From the NCBI GenBank assembly GCA_937925475.1, contig CALEWH010000019.1:1-47808 (forward strand): a stretch of 47,808 nt of DNA, in the 5' to 3' direction. Source of the stretch: an uncultured Clostridia bacterium. Its GTDB lineage: Bacteria > Bacillota > Clostridia > Christensenellales > UBA1242. Below are positions 31,197 through 39,285 of the stretch, in pieces. Each line of letters begins with the position of its first letter. Position 1 is the first letter of the stretch. A program made the translations under genes and the position numbers. A model generated the notes under the pieces. It did no database searches and was not told where the DNA came from. It saw only the letters and a list, made by a program, of their open reading frames with translations.

Positions 31197-32483
31197 TTAT
31201 TTGTTTAGAAATCCTTTGTGGTTTCTAATAATTAATTGGCTACTTAGCGATTTGTCAAACTCTATTGCTACACTAACTACGATTAGTAGTCCAGTCGCAC
31301 TAAATGCACCTACAAGTCCACCTGTAAAACTCAAAGCCTTAAAGATGATTGAAGGAACAATAGCTACGATTGCTAAGAACAATGCACCAAATAGAGTGAT
31401 ACGATTTGATATTTTTTTCAAGTATTCGGCAGTAGGTCTACCTGGTCTGATACCTGGTATAAAACCACCATTTTGTTGGATATTTTTAGAAATTTCTTCT
31501 GGATTGAATGTTACTTGTGTCCAGAAATATGCAAAGAATGTAATTAGAAGGCCTACAAGCACGATGTAAATCCAACCACCAGCACCTAGCCAAGTCGAAT
31601 ACCACTTATAAAATCCACTATTTGGCCAGAAAATGCTAAATAGAAGTTGTGGGAAACTTAGAAGTGACATAGCAAATATAATAGGCATAACACCTGTTGC
31701 ATTTACTCTGATAGGAATAAATGTGCTTTGACCGCCATACATTTTTCTTCCCTTAATTTGTTTTGCATATTGTACAGGGATTTTTCTCTCAGCAGCATCA
31801 AAGAATACGATAAATCCGAAGATTATGATTAGCGCAACAAGGAACAATACAAGTTCCCAAATGCTCTCTGTGCTACCTGCGAAAATGTTTTTAATTACAG
31901 AATAAAGTGATGTTGCGGCAGTAGACAAGATACCTACGAAGATAAGAAGTGAAAGTCCATTTGCAATCCCTACCTCAGTAATCTTTTCTCCTAGCCAATA
32001 TGTGAACATCGAGCCAGCTACTAGGATAATAACTACCATTATTCCGACCAACCATGCTGGAAGGGTTTTGGTGTTTAGCGAATCCGAATAACTAACCACA
32101 ATAGCAACCGCTTGTACTATTGCTAGCACAAGTGCACATATTTTGTTGTAAAGTCCAATTCTTTTCTTGCCTTCCTCGCCCATCTTAGATAGTCTTTCAA
32201 GACTAGGAATAGCAATAGTAAGTAATTGAATAATAATGGAAGCACTAATATAAGGTGAAATACCTAGTGCAAGGATAGCACCATTTGCAAGCGCACCACC
32301 ACTAACGCTACTAATAAGCGACAAAAAGTCTTGTCCATCTACATTTGACTTAAACGCAGATAGATTTACACCAGGAACTGGAAGCCAGCATCCTAGTCTA
32401 TATACAAGTAGCAATCCAAGTGTGATAAATATCTTAACTCGAATTTCCTTTACTTTAAAAGCGTCCGCTATTGTTTTAAACAT
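31197..32483 (-). CDS. secY: Protein translocase subunit SecY
   Basis: SecY is the channel of the Sec translocon in the cytoplasmic membrane. The 428 residues have ten spans. Visible signatures are the LGCWLPVPGVN start, the plug region after FLSLISSVSGGALANGAILALGISPYISASIIIQLL, and IPVQYAKQIKGRKMYGGQSTFIPIRVNATGVMPIIFA. The C-terminal PGRPTAEYLKKISNRIT region, which contacts SecA and the ribosome, is intact. It overlaps rplO by one base. Confidence 0.98.
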   Translation of the reverse strand: MFKTIADAFKVKEIRVKIFITLGLLLVYRLGCWLPVPGVNLSAFKSNVDGQDFLSLISSVSGGALANGAILALGISPYISASIIIQLLTIAIPSLERLSKMGEEGKKRIGLYNKICALVLAIVQAVAIVVSYSDSLNTKTLPAWLVGIMVVIILVAGSMFTYWLGEKITEVGIANGLSLLIFVGILSTAATSLYSVIKNIFAGSTESIWELVLFLVALIIIFGFIVFFDAAERKIPVQYAKQIKGRKMYGGQSTFIPIRVNATGVMPIIFAMSLLSFPQLLFSIFWPNSGFYKWYSTWLGAGGWIYIVLVGLLITFFAYFWTQVTFNPEEISKNIQQNGGFIPGIRPGRPTAEYLKKISNRITLFGALFLAIVAIVPSIIFKALSFTGGLVGAFSATGLLIVVSVAIEFDKSLSSQLIIRNHKGFLNK

Positions 32484-32929
32484 TATAGCACCTCTACTTT
32501 TCCGCCTGCCTTAGTGATTTTTTGTATAGCAGATTCTGAGAACGCTGCAGCCTTAACTGTAAGTGCCTTATCCAAATTCCCATTGCCTAATACTTTCAAT
32601 CCATAAGGGGCAATTTTACTAATAAGATTTTTGTCTTTCAATAATTCTGCTGTAATAACAGTGTTCTCTTTAAAGTTGTTAAGTTGAGATACATTGATAA
32701 TGTTGTACTCTTTCTTAAAGTTTTTATTGTTGAAACCACGTCTTGGTAGACGACGATTTAGAGGCATTTGACCACCTTCAAATCCTATTCTAACTCCACC
32801 ACCACTACGCGAGTTTTGACCTTTGGTACCTTTACCAGAAGTTTTACCTATTCCGCTTCCAATTCCACGGCCGATACGCTTTGCATCTTTCTTAGAATTT
32901 GGAGCAGGAGACATTTGATGTAATTTCAT
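32483..32929 (-). CDS. rplO: 50S ribosomal protein L15
   Basis: A late assembly protein of the large subunit. The 148 residues have the usual long basic N-terminal arm (KRIGRGIGSGIGKTSGKGTKGQNSRSGGGVRIGFEGGQMPLNRRLPRRGF) and a globular C-terminal part ending AIQKITKAGGKVEVL. Ordinary length. It is coupled to secY by a TAATG overlap, as in other spc operons, and begins 9 nt after rpmD. Confidence 0.98.
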   Translation of the reverse strand: MKLHQMSPAPNSKKDAKRIGRGIGSGIGKTSGKGTKGQNSRSGGGVRIGFEGGQMPLNRRLPRRGFNNKNFKKEYNIINVSQLNNFKENTVITAELLKDKNLISKIAPYGLKVLGNGNLDKALTVKAAAFSESAIQKITKAGGKVEVL

Positions 32930-32938
32930 ATATCCTCC

Positions 32939-33415
32939 TTAGTTCAACTCTTCTACTTTAACCAAGTGTTTTACATGGAAAATCATTCCTCTTACACATG
33001 GATTGTCTGGTAGAATGTGTGATGAATTTAGTTTGCCAAGACCTAGCGCCTCTACTATGCGCGCTTGTTTCTTGTTGTAACCGATTGTACTGCGTACTAG
33101 AGTTACTTTAATTTGTTTTTGGTTTTTCTCTGCTTTAACCACTTTTTCTACTGCTGGTTTTGCTTTTACTTTTGCAGGTTTTTCAACTTTTTCTGCAACT
33201 TTCTTAGGAGCAGTTTTTGTAGCAGTTTTTGTAGTTGTGGCTTTTGCAGGAGCCTTTTTCTCTACTGCTTTTGTTTCAGCAACTTTTGCTGTTGATTTAG
33301 CTGTTGTAGCCTTTGCAGTAGTAGTTTTTGCTGTTGACTTTGTAGCAGTTTTTGCAGGAGTCTTAGCAGCAGTTGTTTTAGTTGTTGTAGCTTTTGTTGT
33401 TTTAGTTTCTGCCAT
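32939..33415 (-). CDS. rpmD: 50S ribosomal protein L30 with long Thr/Lys/Ala-rich N-terminal extension
   Basis: The C-terminal 58 residues (101-158: IKVTLVRSTIGYNKKQARIV...SSHILPDNPCVRGMIFHVKHLVKVEE) are a standard L30, whose usual total length is about 60. They follow a 100-residue low-complexity stretch of TKA, KTA and AKTT-type units that becomes more Lys/Glu/Val-rich near the domain. The frame is open and runs from the ATG with GGAGG upstream (TTTCCTCC on the plus strand), so the extension is translated rather than a mis-start. It resembles histone H1-like tails. Confidence 0.95.
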   Translation of the reverse strand: MAETKTTKATTTKTTAAKTPAKTATKSTAKTTTAKATTAKSTAKVAETKAVEKKAPAKATTTKTATKTAPKKVAEKVEKPAKVKAKPAVEKVVKAEKNQKQIKVTLVRSTIGYNKKQARIVEALGLGKLNSSHILPDNPCVRGMIFHVKHLVKVEELN

Positions 33416-33424
33416 AATTTCCTC

Positions 33425-33958
33425 CTATAATTCCTCTACAGTTTTTCCACGAAGAGCAGCGATCTCTTCTTTGGTTTTTAATTGCATTAGACCATTTAGA
33501 GTAGCTTTAACTACATTGATTTTGTTACGGCTACCGTATGCTTTTGCTGTGATATCTTTGATACCGCAAAGCTCTACTACTGGTCTTACACTTCCGCCAG
33601 CGATGATACCAGTACCTTCGCTACTTGGAAGAAGTTTTACCATACTCTTTCCGTAAATTCCTACTACTTCGTGAGGAATTGTTGTTCCGCAAAGAGCAAT
33701 CTTTTTCATATTCTTTTTAGCACTAAGTGTTGCTTTGTCGATAGCATTAGGAACTTCGGCTGCCTTACCACTGCCGATGCCTACTCTACCTTGATTGTCA
33801 CCGCAAACTACCAATGCGCTAAAACGCATATTACGACCACCTTTTACTACTTTAGTAACACGATTGACATCAACCAATTTACTAGCAATAGGGTCTACCT
33901 CTCTTGTTTGAGGGCGTCTTTCTCTTTTTTCAGCAGGTTTTCTTTCATCTTTTTGCAT
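33425..33958 (-). CDS. rpsE: 30S ribosomal protein S5
   Basis: S5 helps form the mRNA entry site and affects decoding accuracy. The 177 residues have the dsRNA-binding-like domain (SKLVDVNRVTKVVKGGRNMRFSALVVCGDNQGRVGIGSGKA) and the C-terminal VPNAIDKATLSAKKNM... EGTGIIAGGSVRPVVELCGIKDITAKAYGS region. A basic N-terminal arm (KDERKPAEKRERRPQTRE) is slightly long. 9-nt spacing on both sides. Confidence 0.98.
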   Translation of the reverse strand: MQKDERKPAEKRERRPQTREVDPIASKLVDVNRVTKVVKGGRNMRFSALVVCGDNQGRVGIGSGKAAEVPNAIDKATLSAKKNMKKIALCGTTIPHEVVGIYGKSMVKLLPSSEGTGIIAGGSVRPVVELCGIKDITAKAYGSRNKINVVKATLNGLMQLKTKEEIAALRGKTVEEL

Positions 33959-33967
33959 ATTACACCT

Positions 33968-34336
33968 CTAAAATTCAAGTCCGGCTTTTCTAGCGCCTTC
34001 AGCAAGTTGTTTTACTCTACCAGTGTAGATATAACCAGCTCTATCAAATACAACTGTTTTTACACCTTTCTTCATAGCGTTTTTAGCAACTGCTTCGCCT
34101 ACCATAAAAGCGGCTTCTTGTTTATTTTTACCTTCAAGTTTGCTAGCAATAGTTTTTGTCAAAGTAGATGCACTAGCGATAGTAACACCATTCACATCGT
34201 CAATTACTTGTGCGTAGATGTGTGACAAACTTTTAAATACGCTCAAACGAGGTCTTTCAGGAGTGCCTGAAATCTTTTTTCTAATACGAAGAGCACGAAC
34301 TTTTCTATCTATGTTTTTATCATTTTTATTAATCAT
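33968..34336 (-). CDS. rplR: 50S ribosomal protein L18
   Basis: L18 binds 5S rRNA and brings it into the central protuberance. The 122 residues show KVRALRIRKKISGTPERPRLSVFKSLSHIYAQVIDD and the C-terminal FDRAGYIYTGRVKQLAEGARKAGLEF, both standard. Spacing is 12 nt after rplF and 9 nt before rpsE. Confidence 0.98.
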   Translation of the reverse strand: MINKNDKNIDRKVRALRIRKKISGTPERPRLSVFKSLSHIYAQVIDDVNGVTIASASTLTKTIASKLEGKNKQEAAFMVGEAVAKNAMKKGVKTVVFDRAGYIYTGRVKQLAEGARKAGLEF

Positions 34337-34348
34337 CTTTCTACTCTC

Positions 34349-34885
34349 CTATTTCTTACCTGTTTTTCTTTCTTTTCTTCTTACATTTTCATCAGCATAG
34401 TAAATGCCATATGCGTGGTAAGGTTCGACAGGTTTGATATCTCTTACACTGCTTGCAAATTTACCAACCAATTCTTTGTCGATACCTCTAACAATAAGGT
34501 TGTTTTTGTCAACAGCAAGTGTGATACCGTCAATTGCCTTAACAACAACAGGGTGAGAAAGACCAATATTCATTGTTACATCATTACCATTTTGAGTAAG
34601 TTTGAAACCTACGCCATTAACAGTAAGTGCTTTTTGATAACCTTGGCTTACTCCAACTACCATATTGTTGATAAGTTGGCGATATAGACCGTGGAACTTG
34701 CTTAGTTCTGGGTCGTTATTTTCGTTAATAACTTCTATTTTGTTTCCTTCAATAACTACTTTAATATCGTGAGCGATTTCACGAGAAAGAGTACCAAGTT
34801 GACCCTTTACAGTAATTATGTTGCCGTTAAGTTCGGCACTAACAGTAGCAGGAAGGATAATTTCTCTTTTACCAATTCTACTCAT
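34349..34885 (-). CDS. rplF: 50S ribosomal protein L6
   Basis: L6 lies near the sarcin-ricin loop and factor-binding site. The 178 residues contain the duplicated fold, begin MSRIGKREIILPATVSAELNGNIITVKGQLGTLSREI and end RDIKPVEPYHAYGIYYADENVRRKERKTGKK, the usual signature (here YHAYGIYYADE in place of YKGKGIRYxxE). Nothing unusual in length. Confidence 0.98.
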   Translation of the reverse strand: MSRIGKREIILPATVSAELNGNIITVKGQLGTLSREIAHDIKVVIEGNKIEVINENNDPELSKFHGLYRQLINNMVVGVSQGYQKALTVNGVGFKLTQNGNDVTMNIGLSHPVVVKAIDGITLAVDKNNLIVRGIDKELVGKFASSVRDIKPVEPYHAYGIYYADENVRRKERKTGKK

Positions 34886-34894
34886 ATCTTCCTC

Positions 34895-35290
34895 CTACCA
34901 TACATAAGCGACAACTTCGCCACCGATATTTTGTTTGCGAGCGTCCCTATCTGTCATTAATCCTTTGCTTGTAGATATAATTGCAATGCCAAGACCATTA
35001 AGTACTCGTGGAAGGTCTTCTGCATTAGCATATATTCTAAGACCTGGTTTTGAAATTCTTTTCAAACCTTGAATAACCTTTTCATTGTTTGGACCAAACT
35101 TAAAGTTGATAACAATATTGGCATTTACTCCCTCACCTTCCAAATTGTAAGACTCGATATAACCTTCTTTTGCAAGTAGATCTACCAAAGCCAATTTCAT
35201 TTTAGAAGTAGGTACGGAAACATTTTTGTGTTTTGCTTGAAGAGCGTTACGCATTCTTGTAAGCATATCTGCGATTGGATCTATTACCAT
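34895..35290 (-). CDS. rpsH: 30S ribosomal protein S8
   Basis: S8 binds the central domain of 16S rRNA and in E. coli represses the spc operon. The 131 residues read DPIADMLTRMRNALQAKHKNVSVPTSKMKLALVDLL at the start and GIAIISTSKGLMTDRDARKQNIGGEVVAYVW at the end, both diagnostic. The ATG follows GGAGG, 15 nt after rpsN. Confidence 0.98.
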   Translation of the reverse strand: MVIDPIADMLTRMRNALQAKHKNVSVPTSKMKLALVDLLAKEGYIESYNLEGEGVNANIVINFKFGPNNEKVIQGLKRISKPGLRIYANAEDLPRVLNGLGIAIISTSKGLMTDRDARKQNIGGEVVAYVW

Positions 35291-35305
35291 AATATATTTC
35301 CTCCT

Positions 35306-35491
35306 TTACCAACTTGATTTCTTCACGCCTGGGATTTCACCCTTGTATGCAAGTTCTCTAAAACAGATACGGCAGATGCCATATTTTCTAAGAACAGAGT
35401 GTGGGCGTCCACACAATTTGCAACGAGTGTATTCGCGTGTAGAAAATTTTTGTTTGTTTTGTTGTTTTACTAATAATGCTTTTCTTGCCAT
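35306..35491 (-). CDS. rpsN: 30S ribosomal protein S14, type Z
   Basis: A short zinc-binding S14 (61 residues) in the 30S head. Ligands C24, C27, C40 and C43 lie in CKLCGRPHSVLRKYGICRICFRELAYKGEIPGVKKSSW. The ending is the standard KKSSW. It is located between rplE and rpsH, as in Firmicutes. No zinc-free paralogue is in the window. Confidence 0.98.
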   Translation of the reverse strand: MARKALLVKQQNKQKFSTREYTRCKLCGRPHSVLRKYGICRICFRELAYKGEIPGVKKSSW

Positions 35492-35508
35492 AGTTTTTTC
35501 CTCTCCTC

Positions 35509-36060
35509 CTACTTCTTAAATGGTAAGCCCATAAGTTCTAGAAGAAGTTTGGCTTCCTTATCAGATTTTGCAGTAGTGACAATAACAATGTCCAAGCCAC
35601 GAATTTTATCGATTTTTTCATAACTTATTTCAGGGAAAACAAGTTGTTCGGTAAGACCGAAAGAATAATTTCCTTTTCCATCAAAGGATTTTGAAGAAAT
35701 ACCTTGGAAGTCTCTTACACGAGGAAGTGCAATAGAGATAACTTTGTCAAGGAATTCGTACATATGAGTTCCTCTTAGTGTAACTTTTGCACCGATTTTG
35801 TTTCCTGCTCTAAGTTTGAAGTTTGCGATTGATTTTTTAGCAACAGTAACTACTGGTTTTTGTCCAGTGATTTGTGCCAATTCGTCAACAGCTTTATTAA
35901 ACGCTTGTGCGTTTTCCTTGCAGTCACCAAGTCCGCGGTTTACTACAATTTTTTCGATTTTTGGTACTTGAAGTGGATTTGTATAACCCATTTCTTTTAT
36001 CATAGCAGGAACAACAGTCTTTTTATAATATGCTTGTAATCTATTTACTTCTTTTGCCAT
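35509..36060 (-). CDS. rplE: 50S ribosomal protein L5
   Basis: L5 binds 5S rRNA and contacts P-site tRNA. The 183 residues include YKKTVVPAMIKEMGYTNPLQVPKIEKIVVNRGLGDCKENA, the TGQKPVVTVAKKSIANFKLRAGNKIGAKVTLRG core and the ending LDIVIVTTAKSDKEAKLLLELMGLPFKK. Normal length and order after rplX. Confidence 0.98.
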   Translation of the reverse strand: MAKEVNRLQAYYKKTVVPAMIKEMGYTNPLQVPKIEKIVVNRGLGDCKENAQAFNKAVDELAQITGQKPVVTVAKKSIANFKLRAGNKIGAKVTLRGTHMYEFLDKVISIALPRVRDFQGISSKSFDGKGNYSFGLTEQLVFPEISYEKIDKIRGLDIVIVTTAKSDKEAKLLLELMGLPFKK

Positions 36061-36071
36061 TATATTCCTCC

Positions 36072-36566
36072 TTATTGTCCCTTACTTTGTGTTTTTTTTG
36101 TTGTAGCTTTTTTAGTTTCTGTTTTCTTTACAGTTTCTTTCTTGGCTACAGATTTTGCAGGGGCTTTTTTCTCAGCAACTTTTGCTTCGGCTTTCTTAGT
36201 AGTTTTAACTTCTTTTTTAGCCTCTTTCTTTACTTCTTTTTTAGCAAATGCTTTGTCAAGACTTGCTCCGCATTTTTTGCATTGACGATGTTTTTTATCG
36301 CCTTCAACTGCATAAGATACTCTTGTAGCTTTATTGCAAACTGGGCAAACTACCAATACATTGCTTGCATCGATTTTGTTTTCTCTTTTTACAATAGCGC
36401 TTTTGTCTTGTGCAGATTTTGCTTTTTGGTGTTTAGCAACAATGTTTACGCCACTAACTACAACTGCGTTGTCAGCAGGAATAGCGCTCAACACTCTGCC
36501 GTTTTTGCCTTTATCTTTTCCAGCAATAACAACTACGTTATCGCCTTTTTTAACGTGTAGTGCCAT
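36072..36566 (-). CDS. rplX: 50S ribosomal protein L24 with zinc knuckle and long basic tail
   Basis: L24 initiates 50S assembly. The KOW domain begins HVKKGDNVVVIAGKDKGKNGRVL, and a zinc knuckle follows (C74, C77, C96, C99: VCPVCNKATRVSY...QCKKCG). The usual length is about 105. Here residues 105-164 add a Lys/Ala/Thr/Glu-rich tail (units like KKEAKKEVKTTKKAE). Its composition resembles the L30 extension in the same operon. The ATG follows GGAGG; spacing is 12 nt after rplN and 11 nt before rplE. Confidence 0.95.
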   Translation of the reverse strand: MALHVKKGDNVVVIAGKDKGKNGRVLSAIPADNAVVVSGVNIVAKHQKAKSAQDKSAIVKRENKIDASNVLVVCPVCNKATRVSYAVEGDKKHRQCKKCGASLDKAFAKKEVKKEAKKEVKTTKKAEAKVAEKKAPAKSVAKKETVKKTETKKATTKKTQSKGQ

Positions 36567-36578
36567 ATATATTCCTCC

Positions 36579-36947
36579 TTACAACACTTCTGGAGCAAGA
36601 GAAATTATTTTCATAAATCCTTTATCTCTAAGCTCTCTAGCGATTGGTCCAAAGATACGAGTACCTTTTGGTTGTTTTTGGTTGTCAATAATAACAGCGG
36701 CATTGTCGTCAAATTTGATTATCGAGCCATCAGGTCTTTGAATACCTTTTACAGTACGAACGATAACTGCTTTTACGACATCACCCTTCTTAACTGCACC
36801 ACCAGGAGTAGCAGACTTAACAGAAGCAACTACGATGTCTCCAACGCTTCCACTTCTTCTAAAAGAACCGCCCAATATTCTGATAACCATTATTTTCTTA
36901 GCGCCACTGTTGTCAGCGACTTTCAATATAGTTTGAGGTTGTACCAT
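36579..36947 (-). CDS. rplN: 50S ribosomal protein L14
   Basis: L14 lies at the subunit interface and binds 23S rRNA and RsfS. The 122 residues start MVQPQTILKVADNSGAKKIMVIRILGG and contain GDIVVASVKSATPGGAVKKGDVVKAVIVRTVKGIQRPDGS and the ending MKIISLAPEVL; all are standard. 11 nt after rpsQ. Confidence 0.98.
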   Translation of the reverse strand: MVQPQTILKVADNSGAKKIMVIRILGGSFRRSGSVGDIVVASVKSATPGGAVKKGDVVKAVIVRTVKGIQRPDGSIIKFDDNAAVIIDNQKQPKGTRIFGPIARELRDKGFMKIISLAPEVL

Positions 36948-36958
36948 AATATTTCTCC

Positions 36959-37228
36959 TTATTTAGCTCTCTCTATTATTCTAACAAGACGGTAATGCTT
37001 GTCTTTGCTAAGCGAACGAGTTTGCATAAGTTCTACTCTATCGCCTACTTTTGCTTCGTTTTTCTCATCGTGAGCGAAAACTTTTTTAGTTGATTTGTAT
37101 ACTTTGCCATATAGTGGGTGTCTTTTATTAGATACTACGGCAACATTGATGGTTTTGTCCATTTTGTCACTAACAACAGTTCCAATAATCATATGGCGAC
37201 TATTTCTTTCTACTACTTTATTCTCCAT
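36959..37228 (-). CDS. rpsQ: 30S ribosomal protein S17
   Basis: S17 is an OB-fold primary 16S binder. The 89 residues include RHMIIGTVVSDKMDKTINVAVVSNKRHPLYGKVYKSTKKVFAHDEKNEAKVGDRVELMQTRSLSKDKHYRLVRII, which covers the whole family profile. 17 nt after rpmC and 11 nt before rplN. Confidence 0.98.
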   Translation of the reverse strand: MENKVVERNSRHMIIGTVVSDKMDKTINVAVVSNKRHPLYGKVYKSTKKVFAHDEKNEAKVGDRVELMQTRSLSKDKHYRLVRIIERAK

Positions 37229-37245
37229 AATTTCCTCCTATATGA

Positions 37246-37452
37246 CTAGATATTTGCCTTTTTGTTTAGTTCGCGCTCAGTAAGTAATGTCTTAATTCTA
37301 GCAATATCTTTTTTGCAAGCAACAAGTTGCATAGGATTGCTTAGTTGACCTGTTGCATTTGAAAAACGAAGATTAAACATTTCTTGCTTTAATGACTTTA
37401 ATTTAGCATTAAGCTCTTCATTTGTCATTTCTCTTAATTCTTTTGCTTTCAT
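37246..37452 (-). CDS. rpmC: 50S ribosomal protein L29
   Basis: A small helical-hairpin protein at the peptide exit, near the SRP and trigger-factor site. The 68 residues read MKAKELREMTNEELNAKLKSLKQEMFNLRFSNATGQLSNPMQLVACKKDIARIKTLLTERE, typical of the family. Its start overlaps the rplP stop by one base (TAATG). Confidence 0.98.
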   Translation of the reverse strand: MKAKELREMTNEELNAKLKSLKQEMFNLRFSNATGQLSNPMQLVACKKDIARIKTLLTERELNKKANI

Positions 37453-37901
37453 TATTCGTTACCACCTTGCTCAGTTTGGATTTCTTCGACTACATTCTCT
37501 TTAGCCATAAACTTTGTTTTACATGGAAGTTTGTGACCAGCAAGACGCATAGCCTCTCTTGCTTGCGCTTCGCTTACGCCAGCCAATTCGAATAGAACTC
37601 TGCCAGGTTTTACTACCGCTACCCAAAACTCAGGTGCACCTTTACCTTTACCCATACGAGTATCAGCAGGTTTTTTAGTAACTGGTTTGTGTGGGAATAC
37701 ATTTATCCACAACTTACCACCACGCTTGTTGTAACGGTTTATAGCGATACGGGCTGCTTCAATTTGGTTTGAAGTAAGCCAGCAAGGCTCAGTAGCAACT
37801 AGACCAAAATCGCCATAAGCAAGTTTGTTGCCTTTTGTTGCTTTACCGGTCATTCTACCTCTAAATTGTTTTCTTCTTTTTACTCTCTTAGGCATTAACA
37901 T
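37452..37901 (-). CDS. rplP: 50S ribosomal protein L16
   Basis: L16 helps position A-site tRNA. The start is MLMPKRVKRRKQFRGRMTGKATKG at 37901, the ATG with GGAGG upstream; the longer frame has none. The 149 residues also contain KLWINVFPHKPVTKKPADTRMGKGKGAPEFWVAVVKPGRVLFELAGV. It overlaps the end of rpsC by 14 nt. The tail after residue 130 (AKENVVEEIQTEQGGNE) is slightly long and acidic. Confidence 0.98.
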   Translation of the reverse strand: MLMPKRVKRRKQFRGRMTGKATKGNKLAYGDFGLVATEPCWLTSNQIEAARIAINRYNKRGGKLWINVFPHKPVTKKPADTRMGKGKGAPEFWVAVVKPGRVLFELAGVSEAQAREAMRLAGHKLPCKTKFMAKENVVEEIQTEQGGNE

Positions 37902-38571
37902 TAGCGTTTCCTCCTTCAACTACTTCATTTGAAGGTTTTTTGTTTAGTATTTCACCTTTGCAGACCCATACTTTTACGCCAATTACACCAAAAGTAGTGT
38001 GTGCTTCACATGTTGCATAATCGATATCAGCACGCAAAGTGTGAAGTGGAAGGCGTCCTTCGTGATAGTGTTCGCTACGAGCAATTTCAGCTCCATCAAG
38101 ACGGCCACTTACCATTACTTTACAGCCTACTGCTCCTGCACGCATAACTCTTTGCATAGCTTGTTTCATTGCGCGTCTAAAGCTCATACGCTTTTCAAGT
38201 TGTTGTGCAATGCTTTGTGCTACGATTTGTGCGTCTAGGTCAGGTTTTTTAACTTCTTTGATATTAACATTCACATTTTTGTTTCCGCAAAGTTTTATCA
38301 AATCTTTCTTCAATTCTTCTACACCAGCACCCTTTGTACCGATCATAACGCCAGGTTTTGATGTATAAATGTCTACGATAACACGGTTTGCAGTACGCTC
38401 GATAACTATTTTCGAAACACTGCTTTGTGCATGTTTTTTGTTAATAAAGGTTCTAATTTTGTTGTCTTCAACAAGAAGGTCAGAAAAATCGTTTTTCTTG
38501 GCAAACCAAGAAGAGTTCCAATCTTTATTAACTCCCACTCTCAAACCGTGTGGATTAACTTTTTGTCCCAT
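37888..38571 (-). CDS. rpsC: 30S ribosomal protein S3
   Basis: S3 lies at the mRNA entry channel and has helicase function. The 227 residues have the N-terminal MGQKVNPHGLRVGVNKDWNSSWF, the KH domain (TSKPGVMIGTKGAGVEELKKDL) and a C-terminal domain with RRAMKQAMQRVMRAGAVGCKVMVSGRLDGAEIARSE. The end overlaps rplP. It starts 16 nt after rplV. Confidence 0.98.
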   Translation of the reverse strand: MGQKVNPHGLRVGVNKDWNSSWFAKKNDFSDLLVEDNKIRTFINKKHAQSSVSKIVIERTANRVIVDIYTSKPGVMIGTKGAGVEELKKDLIKLCGNKNVNVNIKEVKKPDLDAQIVAQSIAQQLEKRMSFRRAMKQAMQRVMRAGAVGCKVMVSGRLDGAEIARSEHYHEGRLPLHTLRADIDYATCEAHTTFGVIGVKVWVCKGEILNKKPSNEVVEGGNANVNA

Positions 38572-38587
38572 ACTTATATTAGCTCCT

Positions 38588-38977
38588 TTATTTTTTCAAT
38601 GTGTCAAGCACAACTGTGATATGACATGTTCTTTTAATTATTGTATCAACTCCACCTCTTCCTCTAAAAGCAACTCTTTTAAAAGATGGACCTTGATTTG
38701 CATATGCTTCAACAACATACAATTCGTCTTTGTTCATTCCTTTGTTGTTTTCAGCATTAGCAGCGGCTGAATTCAACACTTTCTTAACAGCCATTGATGC
38801 AGTGCTTGGAGTGATGTCAAGGATAGCGTTTGCTTCAGCTACTCCTTTACCTTTAATAATGTCAAGCACTCTTTTTGCTTTCGAACTGCCCATTCTTACA
38901 TATCTTGCAGTAGCGTAAGGACGGGTTTCTTTATTTTCTTGCTTTCTTACAGCTTTTTCTCTAACTCTTGTAGCCAT
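38588..38977 (-). CDS. rplV: 50S ribosomal protein L22
   Basis: L22 lines the peptide tunnel, and its loop reaches the constriction. The 129 residues contain ATARYVRMGSSKAKRVLDIIKGKGVAEANAILDITPSTASMAVKKVLNSAAANAENN and the GPSFKRVAFRGRGGVDTIIKRTCHITVVL ending. The usual R-A-x-G-RA near the tip reads RVAFRGRGG here. The N-terminal 20 residues are basic and a little long. Confidence 0.97.
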   Translation of the reverse strand: MATRVREKAVRKQENKETRPYATARYVRMGSSKAKRVLDIIKGKGVAEANAILDITPSTASMAVKKVLNSAAANAENNKGMNKDELYVVEAYANQGPSFKRVAFRGRGGVDTIIKRTCHITVVLDTLKK

Positions 38978-38989
38978 TATTTACCCTCC

Positions 38990-39274
38990 TTATTTCTTGC
39001 CTTTGACAGCCTTTTTATCCCCAGCGTGACCTCTAAATGTGCGTGTAGGTGCAAATTCGCCAAGTTTGTGACCTATCATATCGATAGTACAGTATACAGG
39101 AATGTGTTTCATACCATTATGAACTGCAATAGTATGTCCTACAAACTCTGGATATATAGTCGAACTACGACTCCAAGTCTTAACTACTTGTTTTTTACCT
39201 TCATTGTTCATTTTTACAATGCGGTCATATAGTCTTTGTTCGACATAAGGTTTTTTCTTCAAACTTCTACTCAT
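38990..39274 (-). CDS. rpsS: 30S ribosomal protein S19
   Basis: S19 lies in the 30S head next to S13 and contacts the A-site tRNA region. The 94 residues are MSRSLKKKPYVEQRLYDRIVKMNNEGKKQVVKTWSRSSTIYPEFVGHTIAVHNGMKHIPVYCTIDMIGHKLGEFAPTRTFRGHAGDKK, typical in sequence and length. Spacing is 11-12 nt on each side. Confidence 0.98.
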   Translation of the reverse strand: MSRSLKKKPYVEQRLYDRIVKMNNEGKKQVVKTWSRSSTIYPEFVGHTIAVHNGMKHIPVYCTIDMIGHKLGEFAPTRTFRGHAGDKKAVKGKK

Positions 39275-39285
39275 ATCACACTCTC

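Noticed and set aside
33113..33410. Simple-sequence or CRISPR-like repeat array in the plus-strand view (recurring TTTTGTAGTAG-like units)
   Set aside because: These are the codons of the Thr/Lys/Ala-rich L30 extension; units are irregular and there are no spacers.
33671..34225. Open frame of 184 codons on the plus strand
   Set aside because: It is antisense to rpsE and rplR, both full-length and conserved.
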